DNA of 64,000 nucleotides. It comes from Diplonema japonicum (taxonomy: Eukaryota > Euglenozoa > Diplonemea > Diplonemida > Diplonemidae). Both the position numbers and the translations under genes were made by a program. Where the stretch lies: positions 310,001-374,000 of the forward strand of contig OZ025683.1 in NCBI GenBank assembly GCA_964019335.1, read 5' to 3'. Under the pieces are notes generated by a model. The model saw only the letters and a list, made by a program, of their open reading frames with translations, ran no database searches and was not told the DNA's origin. Each line of letters starts with the position of its first letter. Positions within the stretch are counted from its first letter, which is position 1. Shown in pieces: positions 49,031 to 57,949 of this stretch.

Positions 49031-51079
49031 ATGGGTCAGACTTGCTCGTCGCAACCGAAGCAGCGTTCACCTGCCGTCAGACACAAGGACCTTGAATCTG
49101 CCTTTGCAAAAAACAAAACTGGCAACAAGAAGCGCAGTGCCCACGAGGAAATGGTGAAGCTCATCAGAGAGGGGACTGTGGGAGAAGACAGCACACTGCA
49201 AGGGTGCGGCGTGCCCCTTGCGACAAAAGGGAGGAAAATGTTGTACACGGACTTCACAGCCTCTGGGAGGTGTGTCGACCTCGTGGAAAGGTACATGCTT
49301 CAGGAGGTGATGCCCTACTATGCAAACACACACACCGTGTCCTCTGGAACAGGCCGCCAGACGACCTACTTCCGCAACGAGGCGAGATCCATCATCAAGG
49401 ACTACCACAACTGCACCGCTGACGACGCTCTCATCTTCACCGGGAACGGGGCCACGGGGGCTACGCAAGTTTTTTTCAAACTCCTTCAGCGCACAAGAGG
49501 CTTCACGAACCCCCCCCGTGTCAGGGAGGACCACGACGACTCTGTCGTGTGCACTGTGTGCAAGGCGACCTTTTCGAACGACCAAGGCTACCGTGTGCAC
49601 GCTGCGACCGAGGCCCACATCGATGCTGTGAAGAAGAGGGACGAGGGGTACGTCACGGGCTACAAGGGCTGCATGCTCCTCCTTGACCCAATGTCCCACC
49701 ACACTTCGATCCTCCCCTACAGGGAGCTCGTTAAGGAGAACCCGACCTTCTTCCAACTCACAAACCTTACCCTCGACGAGTCCAAGGGGCACCTCTCTGT
49801 GGAGAACCTCACCACTGTCCTCGAAAGGTGTCAGAAGGAAAGTCTCCGCCCTGTGGCCATCTTGTCGGCTGCCTCGAACGTCACAGGTATCGCCATCAAC
49901 GCTGCACACGTTAACACCATCGTTCATGCGCACGGCGGGGTGGCACTGTGGGACCTTGCCGCTGTTGCAGGACACATGAGAATGGACCTCAACCCACCTT
50001 CCACCGACGGCAAGGACCCCTCCTTCGACTTCGCGATCGTGTCTCCTCACAAGCTCCTCGGGGGCCCTGGCACCACGGGGCTTCTCTTCGCGAAGAAGAA
50101 ACACCTCACAAGCAACGCACCATGCCTCCCCGGCGGCGGAGTGGTGCAGTACGTGTCGCCCAACACACACACGTACATCGAGAACCTAGAAGAGAGGGAG
50201 GAGGCGGGGACACCGAACATTCTGGGGTGCATCAAGGCAGGGCTTGTGTACAAAATGCACTCCATGCTCGATCCGGTGAAGCTGCGCGAGACAGAGACTG
50301 CAATGCTGAACACATTGATGAAGAGGCTGAGGGGCCACAAGAACATCGAGATCTTGGGTGGCCGCTGCGACTCGGAGCGGGTGGGGATCCTGTCGTTCAA
50401 CATCGTGTACGGGGGTGGGCTGTATCTGCACCACAACTTTGTGACAGTGCTGCTGAACGATCTGTTCGGGATACAGGTGAGGGGTGGGTGTGCCTGTGCT
50501 GGACCCTATGCACAGTGGCTGCAAGGGATGGACGACAGGGCTATCTACGGATATGAGGACGTTCTAAAAAACACAGGGGTGGAGATTCTACGCCCCGGGT
50601 TCGTGCGCACCGGCGTGCACTTCACAATGACCAGTGAGGAGATCGAAACCATCGCCAAGGCTATCTTGTGGGTGGCGGACCACGGGTGGAAGCTCCTTGG
50701 TGCCTACACTAGCAACGAGCATGGCGAGTGGGAGTACGTCAACAGCGAATTTTCTAAAGAAAGGAAGTGGATTTCGTCCCTCACCCCTGCATCGATAGGT
50801 GCAAACTCAAAACCCGAAAAACCGGTGAAGCTGACGATAGCGGAGCTCATCGCAGAAGCGGACAAGCTCCTGGAGGAGGTGTACACCCCGAACCACATCA
50901 CCCTGAACACCATTGTGGAGAAGGAGATCCCGAAGGAACTACACGAATGGATCTTTTTTGCCACACAAAAAGATTTCTTGAACTCAGTGAAGCAGGCGCT
51001 CGGCGACGTCAACAGCGTGAGGTCGTGGGAAGGCACCGCACCTGTGACCTGCAGGAGTGCTTGCTTTAAGACACGTTGA
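49031..51079 (+). CDS. Cysteine desulfurase-like paralogue with C2H2 insertion and acylation-type N-terminus
   Basis: Encodes 682 residues. From about residue 58 it matches the upstream gene: same PLP Lys (341, SPHKLLGGPG), same VRGGCACAGPY loop, same C2H2 insertion (CTVCKATF...HAATEAH), same C-terminal helical extension to VRSWEG. The protein then ends within about 15 residues (TAPVTCRSACFKTR) where the neighbour continues into TtcA. Unlike the neighbour it starts MGQTCSSQPKQRS, a likely myristoylation (Gly2) and palmitoylation (Cys5) signal, so it may sit on a membrane. A 318-base tract (49661-49978) is identical to 46337-46654. ATG 49031 is in a good context after an A-rich stretch. Confidence 0.9.
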   Translation: MGQTCSSQPKQRSPAVRHKDLESAFAKNKTGNKKRSAHEEMVKLIREGTVGEDSTLQGCGVPLATKGRKMLYTDFTASGRCVDLVERYMLQEVMPYYANTHTVSSGTGRQTTYFRNEARSIIKDYHNCTADDALIFTGNGATGATQVFFKLLQRTRGFTNPPRVREDHDDSVVCTVCKATFSNDQGYRVHAATEAHIDAVKKRDEGYVTGYKGCMLLLDPMSHHTSILPYRELVKENPTFFQLTNLTLDESKGHLSVENLTTVLERCQKESLRPVAILSAASNVTGIAINAAHVNTIVHAHGGVALWDLAAVAGHMRMDLNPPSTDGKDPSFDFAIVSPHKLLGGPGTTGLLFAKKKHLTSNAPCLPGGGVVQYVSPNTHTYIENLEEREEAGTPNILGCIKAGLVYKMHSMLDPVKLRETETAMLNTLMKRLRGHKNIEILGGRCDSERVGILSFNIVYGGGLYLHHNFVTVLLNDLFGIQVRGGCACAGPYAQWLQGMDDRAIYGYEDVLKNTGVEILRPGFVRTGVHFTMTSEEIETIAKAILWVADHGWKLLGAYTSNEHGEWEYVNSEFSKERKWISSLTPASIGANSKPEKPVKLTIAELIAEADKLLEEVYTPNHITLNTIVEKEIPKELHEWIFFATQKDFLNSVKQALGDVNSVRSWEGTAPVTCRSACFKTR

Positions 51080-51862
51080 TTCCTTTTATTTCTTCCCCCC
51101 TTTTTTTTTCTTCTCTTCTAGATCCGTTCCCCCCTCTTTGTTTAGTTCCTCTAGTTACTATATTGATGGGTTGATGCCAACGATTCCCCCATCATTTTTC
51201 TTTTTCTTTCCCAGCTTGGTCTTCCTCCCTTTTTTTTTTTACCTGATCCACGGAGTGCCATCAGACGGCAACGAGAGTTTTGAGGTAGTGACTGGCCAGG
51301 TGCTGCCCTACCTCTTTTACTCACCCACAAAAGGATTGGTTTTTTTTTTCTCTTTTTTTTTTTTTGCATGATTTTTTCGTATTATTATTATCGTCAGAAA
51401 CTCTTCTAAACGAGCCTGGCCGCAACCCCCGTCCCTTCAGACCTAAAATTTTTGGAAATTATTTTTAAAATTTCTCCGGTCACCTCCCTCTTTCCCCCCA
51501 TTTTTTTTCCATTATTATGACGAGAAAAAAAAAAAAAAAAAAAAAAAAAAAGCTCTCTTTCATCGAACATCCAGTTGCATGCTGATATTTCCCCCTCAGT
51601 CATGTCAGGGTCCGCACCGGTGTGACGGAGTGACTTTCTTCCCAAAGTACCGTCGCTCAGGGCTAGTGGACTTTTTTTTTCAAAGCAGGGGGAAGCATGT
51701 GCGCATGTAATTTGATGGACGATAAAAGAAAAAAGAAAAAAAAAAAAAAAAGAAATCAGTAGAAAAACACTCGTTGTGGCCTGTATATTGCAAAGGTGAT
51801 TCTGCCTTTGCAGCCACCAATGAAGAAGAAACAAGAAAAAAAAAAGAACTTTAGAGAATACC

Positions 51863-51901
<39 letters not shown>

Positions 51902-52367
51902 GGGGGACATGAGATTCAATCCATAACTCTCTTGCCACCCACCCTAGCAACTATTAACAAAACTACTCTCTTCTCCCTGTTTTACATATCGACCCTCTGA
52001 CACATGGGGAAGAAGGCAAAAAAAAAAAAAAAGAATTTGAAGGCGTAAATATAATTTTACACTCCGAAGGTTTTTTTTGTTTTGTTTTTTTTTCGCCTCT
52101 TTCCCCCCCCCCCTTTTTTTGTTGCGGAACGGGGTTACTTTTAATGAAGTAACTTTTGAGACCCTTTCAAATTGAAATTATTGGTCACTTGAAGAAATGA
52201 AAGGGGGGCTCTATGTTTGCCAAATGACCTTTTATTTTTCTCCGGTAATTTTCAAAAAAAAAAAAAAAAAAAAGAGAGAAAGAAAACACGATTCTCCGAT
52301 AAAGTGATTCAAAAAATCTCTTTTTATTTTATTTTAAACCCCAGTCCGTGTCAGGTGGTGTTCGGGA

Positions 52368-52397
<30 letters not shown>

Positions 52398-52403
<6 letters not shown>

Positions 52404-52703
52404 AATTCTGTAAAGTTACATGAGGAAATTTATAAAGAGCCATAAAAATCAGAAATCACTTTTCCGTTCACGAGTAAATGTAAAGTGAAGAATAATAGCT
52501 ATTTACTGCCAACAAGTAATGACTTTACCGTTACCTCGAGGTTCCGCATTTTACCATACAAAACCTACAGAATTCTGTCAATTTGACATCGCCTTCTCAA
52601 GCATCAGGCTTAGTTTTTGACATCAGTGAACATTTCGCAGAAGTGAACATAAAGGGTTCACAGTGTCTGAAATTTCCTCATTTAACTTTACAAAAATTAA
52701 AAT
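52398..52703. mobile_element. ~300-bp MITE-like element with inverted ends
   Basis: GTAAAGTTACATGAGGAAATTT at 52410-52431 pairs with AAATTTCCTCATTTAACTTTAC at 52670-52691 with one mismatch, and AT-rich matches extend a few bases outward. Inside, 52494-52555 (AATAGCTATTTACTGCCAAC ... TTACCTCGAGGTTCCG) is similar to the flank and outer arm of the hairpin at 24100-24155. Confidence 0.65.
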
Positions 52704-53600
52704 CAGCCAGATTTTTACTCGGAATTTTTTTGTTCACTCGTTTTTTTTTTCCACTCGTTTTTTCGCTCGTGAAATTCAACTACTCGTGAAAAAAAAAATT
52801 CCTCGTAAAAATCAGGTAATCTGATTTTTATTTAGTAAATAGTCATTTTTTTTTTTTTTATTTCCTTACACGGATCCCTCTAAGGAATCTGTGCTAGTTG
52901 AGAGCGGTTTTATTCCCCCTCCCCTCCCCTGCCTCCCTCCTCTTTTTAAACACTGTAAAACCAAAAAAAAAAATAAAAGATCAATCACCATGAAAGATAA
53001 TTCCGCAAAAGAAAAAAAAAAGAAAGAATCTTTTTTTTTTTCTTTTTTTTTGCAAATCACTATTTTCGGGTGAATTATTTTTCTTGGTTTACCGTGTGCT
53101 GTACTTTAAATATTGTAAAAAAAAAAAAAAAAAATGACCTTCGATGTACCAACAAATTCCAGAAAAAAAAAAAAAAAAAAAAAGGGCTGCTGGAAAAGAA
53201 AAAAGAAAAGCCCCGCTATTTGTAAAAAGAAACCAGTACTACTAAAGTAACAACATTTTTTTTTTTGTTTTTTTTGCGTAAAAAGAAAAAAAGAACAAAA
53301 GAATCCAACTCTTAATTATTCCGAGGAGAAAAAAAAAGGGGGGACTTACAGGGAACCCCCCCACTTTATTTTTTTTCCTCCTCGTGGCAATTTTTTATGC
53401 CTAAAGGTAAAAAGAAACCGCCCCTCCCCCCAAAAAAAAGAAGTTAAGAGCTTTACCAGTCAATGCGAACAGGCCTAACTTCAACACATATGCACTAATA
53501 ATAAAATTTAAAAAAAAAGAAAAAGTAGTTTTTTTTTTATTTTATTTTTATTTTTGTGCCGCCTTTAGTTAAAACTCCCCTTCCCCGTCCTTTGCTTCCC

Positions 53601-53640
53601 CGCCGCCGCCTACGCCGGCCTCCTTTAACTCTTATATATA
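53601..53640. repeat. Diverged copy of dispersed repeat tail
   Basis: ACGCCGGCCTCCTTTAACTC followed by TTATATATA matches the tail of the copies at 6611 and 55714. Confidence 0.55.
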
Positions 53641-53979
53641 TTTCCCCCCCTCCCCCTTTTTTTCTTGTCTCTTTTTCTCTGTGGGGGAAAAAAAAGTACA
53701 AACTCCTTCCCCTCCCGACATGAATAAAAATCAGATCCAAAAAAAAAGGTTAACGTCAAGTCACAAGAGGAAAACACGGGGGGGAAAAAAAAAGAAGAAA
53801 AAAAAGAGTCCGGAGCAAGCGGGATTTTTTTTTTTTTTTTAATATCTTCCCCTCCCCCCCCCGTCTCCCCTCCCTAGCTTTAAGTCCACCTCTTCATTTT
53901 TTTTTTTTTTTTTATTTCAAAAAATCTTTCAGAAAAAAAAATTTTTTTCTTCAGGAAAAAAAAAAAAAAAAAAAAAAAA

Positions 53980-55269
53980 ATGCCAAGAAAAATCTCAACT
54001 ATAACACTGCTGCTCGTGACGTCCGCCGCATTGTCAACAGCGATCGATAATGGAATAGGGCTACGCCCCCCAATGGGGTGGAGGTCGTGGAATTCCTTCG
54101 GCGGAGCCATCGACCAAACCATCATGACGAGCATCGTCAACAGGATGACGGAAAAGATCCGCACCGGCAGAAACGGGAACCCAACAAGCCTCGCCGACCT
54201 GGGCTACCTAAACTGCGGGATCGACGACAACTGGCAAGAATGCTGGAGCCCGCTAGGCGTCAATGGAAGCTTCCACACCAGAAACGGCGATCCCATTATC
54301 GCAAGGGACCAATTCCCAAGCTTGAAAAACCTAACCGATTACGGGCATTCCAAAGGGCTTAAAATGGGATGGTACATGAACAACTGTATCTGCAAAGAGA
54401 CGAACTTCCATGACGAAATTTACATTGAAAAACACATGCAAAAATCCGCGGAAGCAGTTGCTTTGAACGGTTTCGACAGTGTGAAGCTAGACGGATGCGG
54501 GCAGTTCAGAAATCTAACATGGTGGGCGAAGTTATTAAACGAAACAGGGCGTCCTATAATGATCGAGAATTGTCATTGGGGGCAGACTGTTCCGGGACAG
54601 ACGGATGGTGATGCACCGTGCACCGGTCTTGGTTTCCCTTCAGACTGTCCGTACAATTTTTTCAGAACCTCTTTTGACATCAAAGCCACGTTCAACTCAA
54701 TGTTCGCGAATTTACAATCGGTTGCAAAATTCGGAGGAGACCCACCTTTGTCAAGGCCCGGATCGTGGGCCTACCCGGATATGCTAGAAGTCGGCAGGCT
54801 TCTTACTTCAGCTGAAGATCGTACGCATTTCGCTGCTTGGTGTATTGTGTCGGCTCCATTAATCCTTGGTTATGATTTGAACGATATAGCTATGACGGAA
54901 CATCTGTGGCCGATTATTGGAAATGAGGATGCGATCAAGGTGAACCAAGCATGGGCGGGGCATCCTGGGAGATTGGTTAAATCGTGGGACCCAGCAGGCC
55001 CTTTAGGCCCTAACGGCATTGTTCTTCAAATCTGGTCCAAACCCCTCGAGGAAAACAACGATCTCGCCATCCTCATCATCAATAACACCACCGAGGTGGA
55101 GTACACCGTATTCGTTAACTTCACCGATTACGGGATTGCACCGTCCACTTCTGTTACAATCTATGACATCTACCAGCACAGGGACGTGGCGTCAGGTGTG
55201 GCCGCGAACTTCACCACGGATATGATTAAGCCACATGACTGCAGGTTTTTAATTCTGAAGCCGGAATAG
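53980..55269 (+). CDS. GH27 alpha-galactosidase, secreted or lysosomal
   Basis: Encodes 429 residues. The N-terminus (MPRKISTITLLLVTSAALST) is a signal peptide, so the enzyme enters the secretory route. The mature part begins with the family hallmark GLRPPMGWRSWNSFG. The nucleophile Asp171 lies in VKLDGCG and the acid/base Asp233 in RTSFDIK. Other conserved pieces are CGIDDNWQE, GLKMGWYMNN, SRPGSWAYPDMLEVG and NDIAMTEHLWPIIGNEDAIK. Hydrolyses terminal alpha-galactosides in known relatives (alpha-N-acetylgalactosaminidase activity is the alternative). A C-terminal beta domain is present and full length. Several NxT/S sites fit glycosylation. ATG directly follows a 25-base A run. Confidence 0.95.
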   Translation: MPRKISTITLLLVTSAALSTAIDNGIGLRPPMGWRSWNSFGGAIDQTIMTSIVNRMTEKIRTGRNGNPTSLADLGYLNCGIDDNWQECWSPLGVNGSFHTRNGDPIIARDQFPSLKNLTDYGHSKGLKMGWYMNNCICKETNFHDEIYIEKHMQKSAEAVALNGFDSVKLDGCGQFRNLTWWAKLLNETGRPIMIENCHWGQTVPGQTDGDAPCTGLGFPSDCPYNFFRTSFDIKATFNSMFANLQSVAKFGGDPPLSRPGSWAYPDMLEVGRLLTSAEDRTHFAAWCIVSAPLILGYDLNDIAMTEHLWPIIGNEDAIKVNQAWAGHPGRLVKSWDPAGPLGPNGIVLQIWSKPLEENNDLAILIINNTTEVEYTVFVNFTDYGIAPSTSVTIYDIYQHRDVASGVAANFTTDMIKPHDCRFLILKPE

Positions 55270-56333
55270 CAATGTTGATAACGAGCATTTTTTTTTTTTT
55301 TCTTCTTCTTTTTTTTTTTTGATGAAAGCAAGGAGATCAACGAGAGCCCCAATTTTTTCTTTTTCTTTATTATTATTATTATTTTTTTTTTTTTGGAGGG
55401 ACGATTCTCAAACTAATTTCTCCTTCGCCGCCGTCATGCTGTTTGTTTTTTTTCCTTTTTTAATATTAAAAAGGTGGTGGGGATAATTGTTCGCTGTTGA
55501 CCTCCTCGTCGGTCATCACCGGTAGCGCCCGAGTGGAAGAACGTAATGCAGATGCTCAGGGTCCCCCACGAGCGCAGAATCTTGGTTACCCGGGACGTCC
55601 CGGCTGGGGTTGAGCTGTACACCGCACGCATTAAGGACACGACGCGGAACGCAGAAGAAGCTACAACTCGGCGCGGTGCGCCCCCTGTAATCAAGTAGAC
55701 AGTTCTTGTGCAGGGCGCCGCCAACACCGGCCTCCTTTAACTCATATATAATATTTTTATTGTTCCTCTTTTTTTCCCTTTCTATTCCGCTATACACAGA
55801 TAGCTTGGAAACACACCTGGAGGGAACGAGAGGCGCAGAACCAACGTAAAAGAGCTTCTTTTTTTTTTTAAGTGAGCGCCCCTATGCACACTGAAAATTT
55901 GGTCGAGTTTTTTTTTTTTAATTCAGAAAAAAAAAAAAAAAAAAAAGAAAGTTGTTTCGGCAAAAGCGCAATAAAAGTAAAAAGAAAAAAAAATATATAT
56001 ATTAGGTATAATATTGTTTCTTTTTTTTTTTTTTTTCCTTCTCTTGGCGCATACAAATCAAAAGTACATCTTTTTTTTTTTCTTTCTTCCTTGCAAACCC
56101 TCTTCTACTTTTCGATGAAAATAGTGATGTTGCCTGAACTTTGTTGTTCCATCCGTTAGGGAGGTACTTCTTGTTTGTTTTTTTTTTTTTTTTTTTATTT
56201 TCTTCCGTGTCCCCCTCTCCCCCTTGTTCTTCGATATCGTTGTATCACCAATGAAAAAAAAATTTTTTTTTAATTTTTTTTTTATTGTTTCTCATCCATT
56301 TTCATCGAAGCACAACAAACAACAACAACAAAC
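55270..56333. other. Intergenic with dispersed repeat
   Basis: Homopolymer runs, the longest copy of the dispersed repeat (55534-55850), then A/T runs. Just before the next gene CAACAAACAACAACAACAAAC precedes the ATG. No gene seen. Confidence 0.55.
55534..55850. repeat. Longest copy of dispersed repeat
   Basis: GTGGAAGAACGTAATGCAGATG through GTGCAGGGCGCCGCCAACACC and the tail CCGGCCTCCTTTAACTCATA is the fullest copy; it contains about 65 bases (CGTCCCGGCTGGGGTTGAGC...GACACGACGCGG) absent from the 34487 copy. Reverse frames give peptide pieces (PEHLHYVLPL, SALVGDP) suggesting a decayed coding sequence on the - strand, family unknown. Confidence 0.7.
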
Positions 56334-57176
56334 ATGTGCTGGTCAGTCCCCGTTGCGGGGGCTTTCGCTTCTTTCGAAACGCTGATGCTTCTGAGCATCG
56401 TCTTGCGTACCCGTGTGGAGCCCTTCAAGAGCTTCTTCGGGGAGCAGCTTTCAGAAGTACGACACAAAGACAACATGATCCTGCCAATGCTGCTGACGAT
56501 CAACATCGTCGAATGGTCCGAAATGCTAATCTGGCTGACAGACCCCAGCGACCTGTCCGAACAAAACTGCAACGGTGCGAACAGATTCTTCACATCAGTG
56601 TGCGGAATAGTAGTGTGGTTCCAGCCATCCTTCACCATGATGTATGCAAGGTTCACCGGTCCTGCCGATGAACGCCCTCGCTTCACGATCCCGTTGTGTT
56701 TAGCATGGTTGACAACAGCTGGTTGGATGTTGCGATTGATATTGGGTGAGACGGGTATTGGAACCCACAGTAACAATGCACCAATGGCGCTGTCATGGCC
56801 GCACACCTGTTCATATCGTGGTCCTTACGGCCACCTTGAATGGAGGTTTCGCTTGGCCGCGATACCTACTCTCCCCACTATGTTCTCTTATCATCTCTTC
56901 TTCAACGTCGCTCTTGCGTTCCATTGGTTCCCGATCGGGCTCTTCGCGGCGTCCGGTTCTGTCATTACTCTCATCATCGAGTTTGCTGCTGTTAACGGAT
57001 CTAACGAAGCATGGTCCATATGGTGCTGGACGGGCATGCTCTTCATAGGATTTTACTGGTTTGCGAACATGCTTCCCAACGATCTGCGGTCTGTTGTTGC
57101 AGGCGGCGGTGGCAGCTCTCGTGGATTAGCAGGGGCGGATGTCCCGATGACGGGCGGACCGGAACTGGAGAAATAA
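56334..57176 (+). CDS. MCWS-start multi-pass membrane protein (DUF5765-like)
   Basis: Encodes 280 residues beginning MCWSVPVAGAFASFETLMLL, the start typical of DUF5765 proteins. About seven hydrophobic helices follow (LPMLLTINIVEWSEMLIWLT; FTSVCGIVVWFQPSFTMMYA; PLCLAWLTTAGWMLRLILG; TMFSYHLFFNVALAFHWFP; GSVITLIIEFAAVNGS; WCWTGMLFIGFYWFANML) and a Gly-rich cytosolic tail (AGGGGSSRG). Function of the family is unknown. The family name is from memory; multi-pass topology is clear. ATG follows ACAACAACAAAC. Confidence 0.75.
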   Translation: MCWSVPVAGAFASFETLMLLSIVLRTRVEPFKSFFGEQLSEVRHKDNMILPMLLTINIVEWSEMLIWLTDPSDLSEQNCNGANRFFTSVCGIVVWFQPSFTMMYARFTGPADERPRFTIPLCLAWLTTAGWMLRLILGETGIGTHSNNAPMALSWPHTCSYRGPYGHLEWRFRLAAIPTLPTMFSYHLFFNVALAFHWFPIGLFAASGSVITLIIEFAAVNGSNEAWSIWCWTGMLFIGFYWFANMLPNDLRSVVAGGGGSSRGLAGADVPMTGGPELEK

Positions 57177-57182
57177 GGAGAC

Positions 57183-57220
<38 letters not shown>

Positions 57221-57246
57221 AAAATTAATAAAGGCTGTGTTTTAAA

Positions 57247-57277
57247 CCCTTATGCGCCCCCCCAGGGAATTGGGTCA

Positions 57278-57321
<44 letters not shown>

Positions 57322-57562
57322 GCCTTTCGTCGGCAAGCATTACTTTTGAAAATCTGCGGGAAAAAAAGTCATAGAGAAAAAGAAAAACCGGAAAATACCC
57401 ATTTTTTTTGGGGGGTGTCGCTCAGCATTCTGCACCTCGAGCTATGAAGTTTCAGATCTGAAACAAAAAGTACATGCAGCGCAGACTTTCAACATTCCAT
57501 TATTTTTTTTCTGGATAACCAGAGAAGGCCACCACCCATTAACTGCTTCTGGTGCATAAGGG
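57247..57562. mobile_element. Non-autonomous piggyBac-like MITE
   Basis: Left end TTTAAACCCTTATGCGCC and right end (reverse complement) TTTAGACCCTTATGCACC differ at two positions. The terminal word CCCTTATGC is the same as the left end of the piggyBac remnant at 38035. The 316-base interior has no coding content. A TTAA lies one base outside the left CCC; the right flank reads CTAA, a decayed TTAA. Confidence 0.68.
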
Positions 57563-57807
57563 TCTAAAGAAAAAAAAATGCACTCACTGTGCCCCTGCTA
57601 AGTGAGCTTAACCTTTTTAATCGCTAACCCACCCCCTCCCTCGTTTCTACGATATATCATGAGAAAACGGAAAAAAAAAAAGAAAAAAAAAGAAGCAGTC
57701 TTTTTTTTTTTTTTTTTTTTTTTTAAATTCTCCTCCCTTCTAAAGTTTTTTATTTCTTCTTCCCTTTTTTTTTTTTTTTAGAAGACGAAAAATTGGGGGA
57801 AAAATAG

Positions 57808-57945
57808 CTATTTATTCCGGGGCAATAAAGTAGGGTTTATTTCCCCGAGACAGATTGTGGCTCCCGAGGACATAAAAATTGGTTCCGAGGGGCTAGGACA
57901 ATCTGTCGAGGGAAAAGGTGAACCCTACTTTACCCCGGAATACGG
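57808..57945. repeat. Inverted repeat beside recombinase element
   Basis: ATTCCGGGGCAATAAAGTAG and its continuation to ACAGATTGT pair with ACAATCTGT ... CTACTTTACCCCGGAAT across about 50 bases per arm with few mismatches. Related words (AACCCTAC, TTTATTTCCCCG) also occur near 59041-59118 at the other side of the element, so it may form part of the element's complex ends. Confidence 0.75.
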
Positions 57946-57949
57946 CGTT

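Larger units (their letters stand above)
51080..53979. other. 2.9-kb intergenic region with repeats
   Basis: No gene supported. Homopolymer runs alternate with short unique stretches. An inverted-repeat element lies at 52398-52703, and a motif copy of the dispersed repeat lies at 53601-53640. Segments 51235-51340 and 51575-51720 have normal composition but no convincing frame or RNA fold by eye. Confidence 0.55.
57177..57949. other. Repeat-rich intergenic region
   Basis: T runs up to 38 bases, a piggyBac-like MITE (57247-57562) and an inverted repeat (57808-57945) next to the tyrosine-recombinase element. No gene. Confidence 0.65.

Noticed and set aside
51590-51720. Possible small structured RNA in a normal-composition stretch
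   Set aside because: Short complementary pieces (GTCCGCACCGGTGTGACGGA) exist but no known RNA consensus was recognised by eye.
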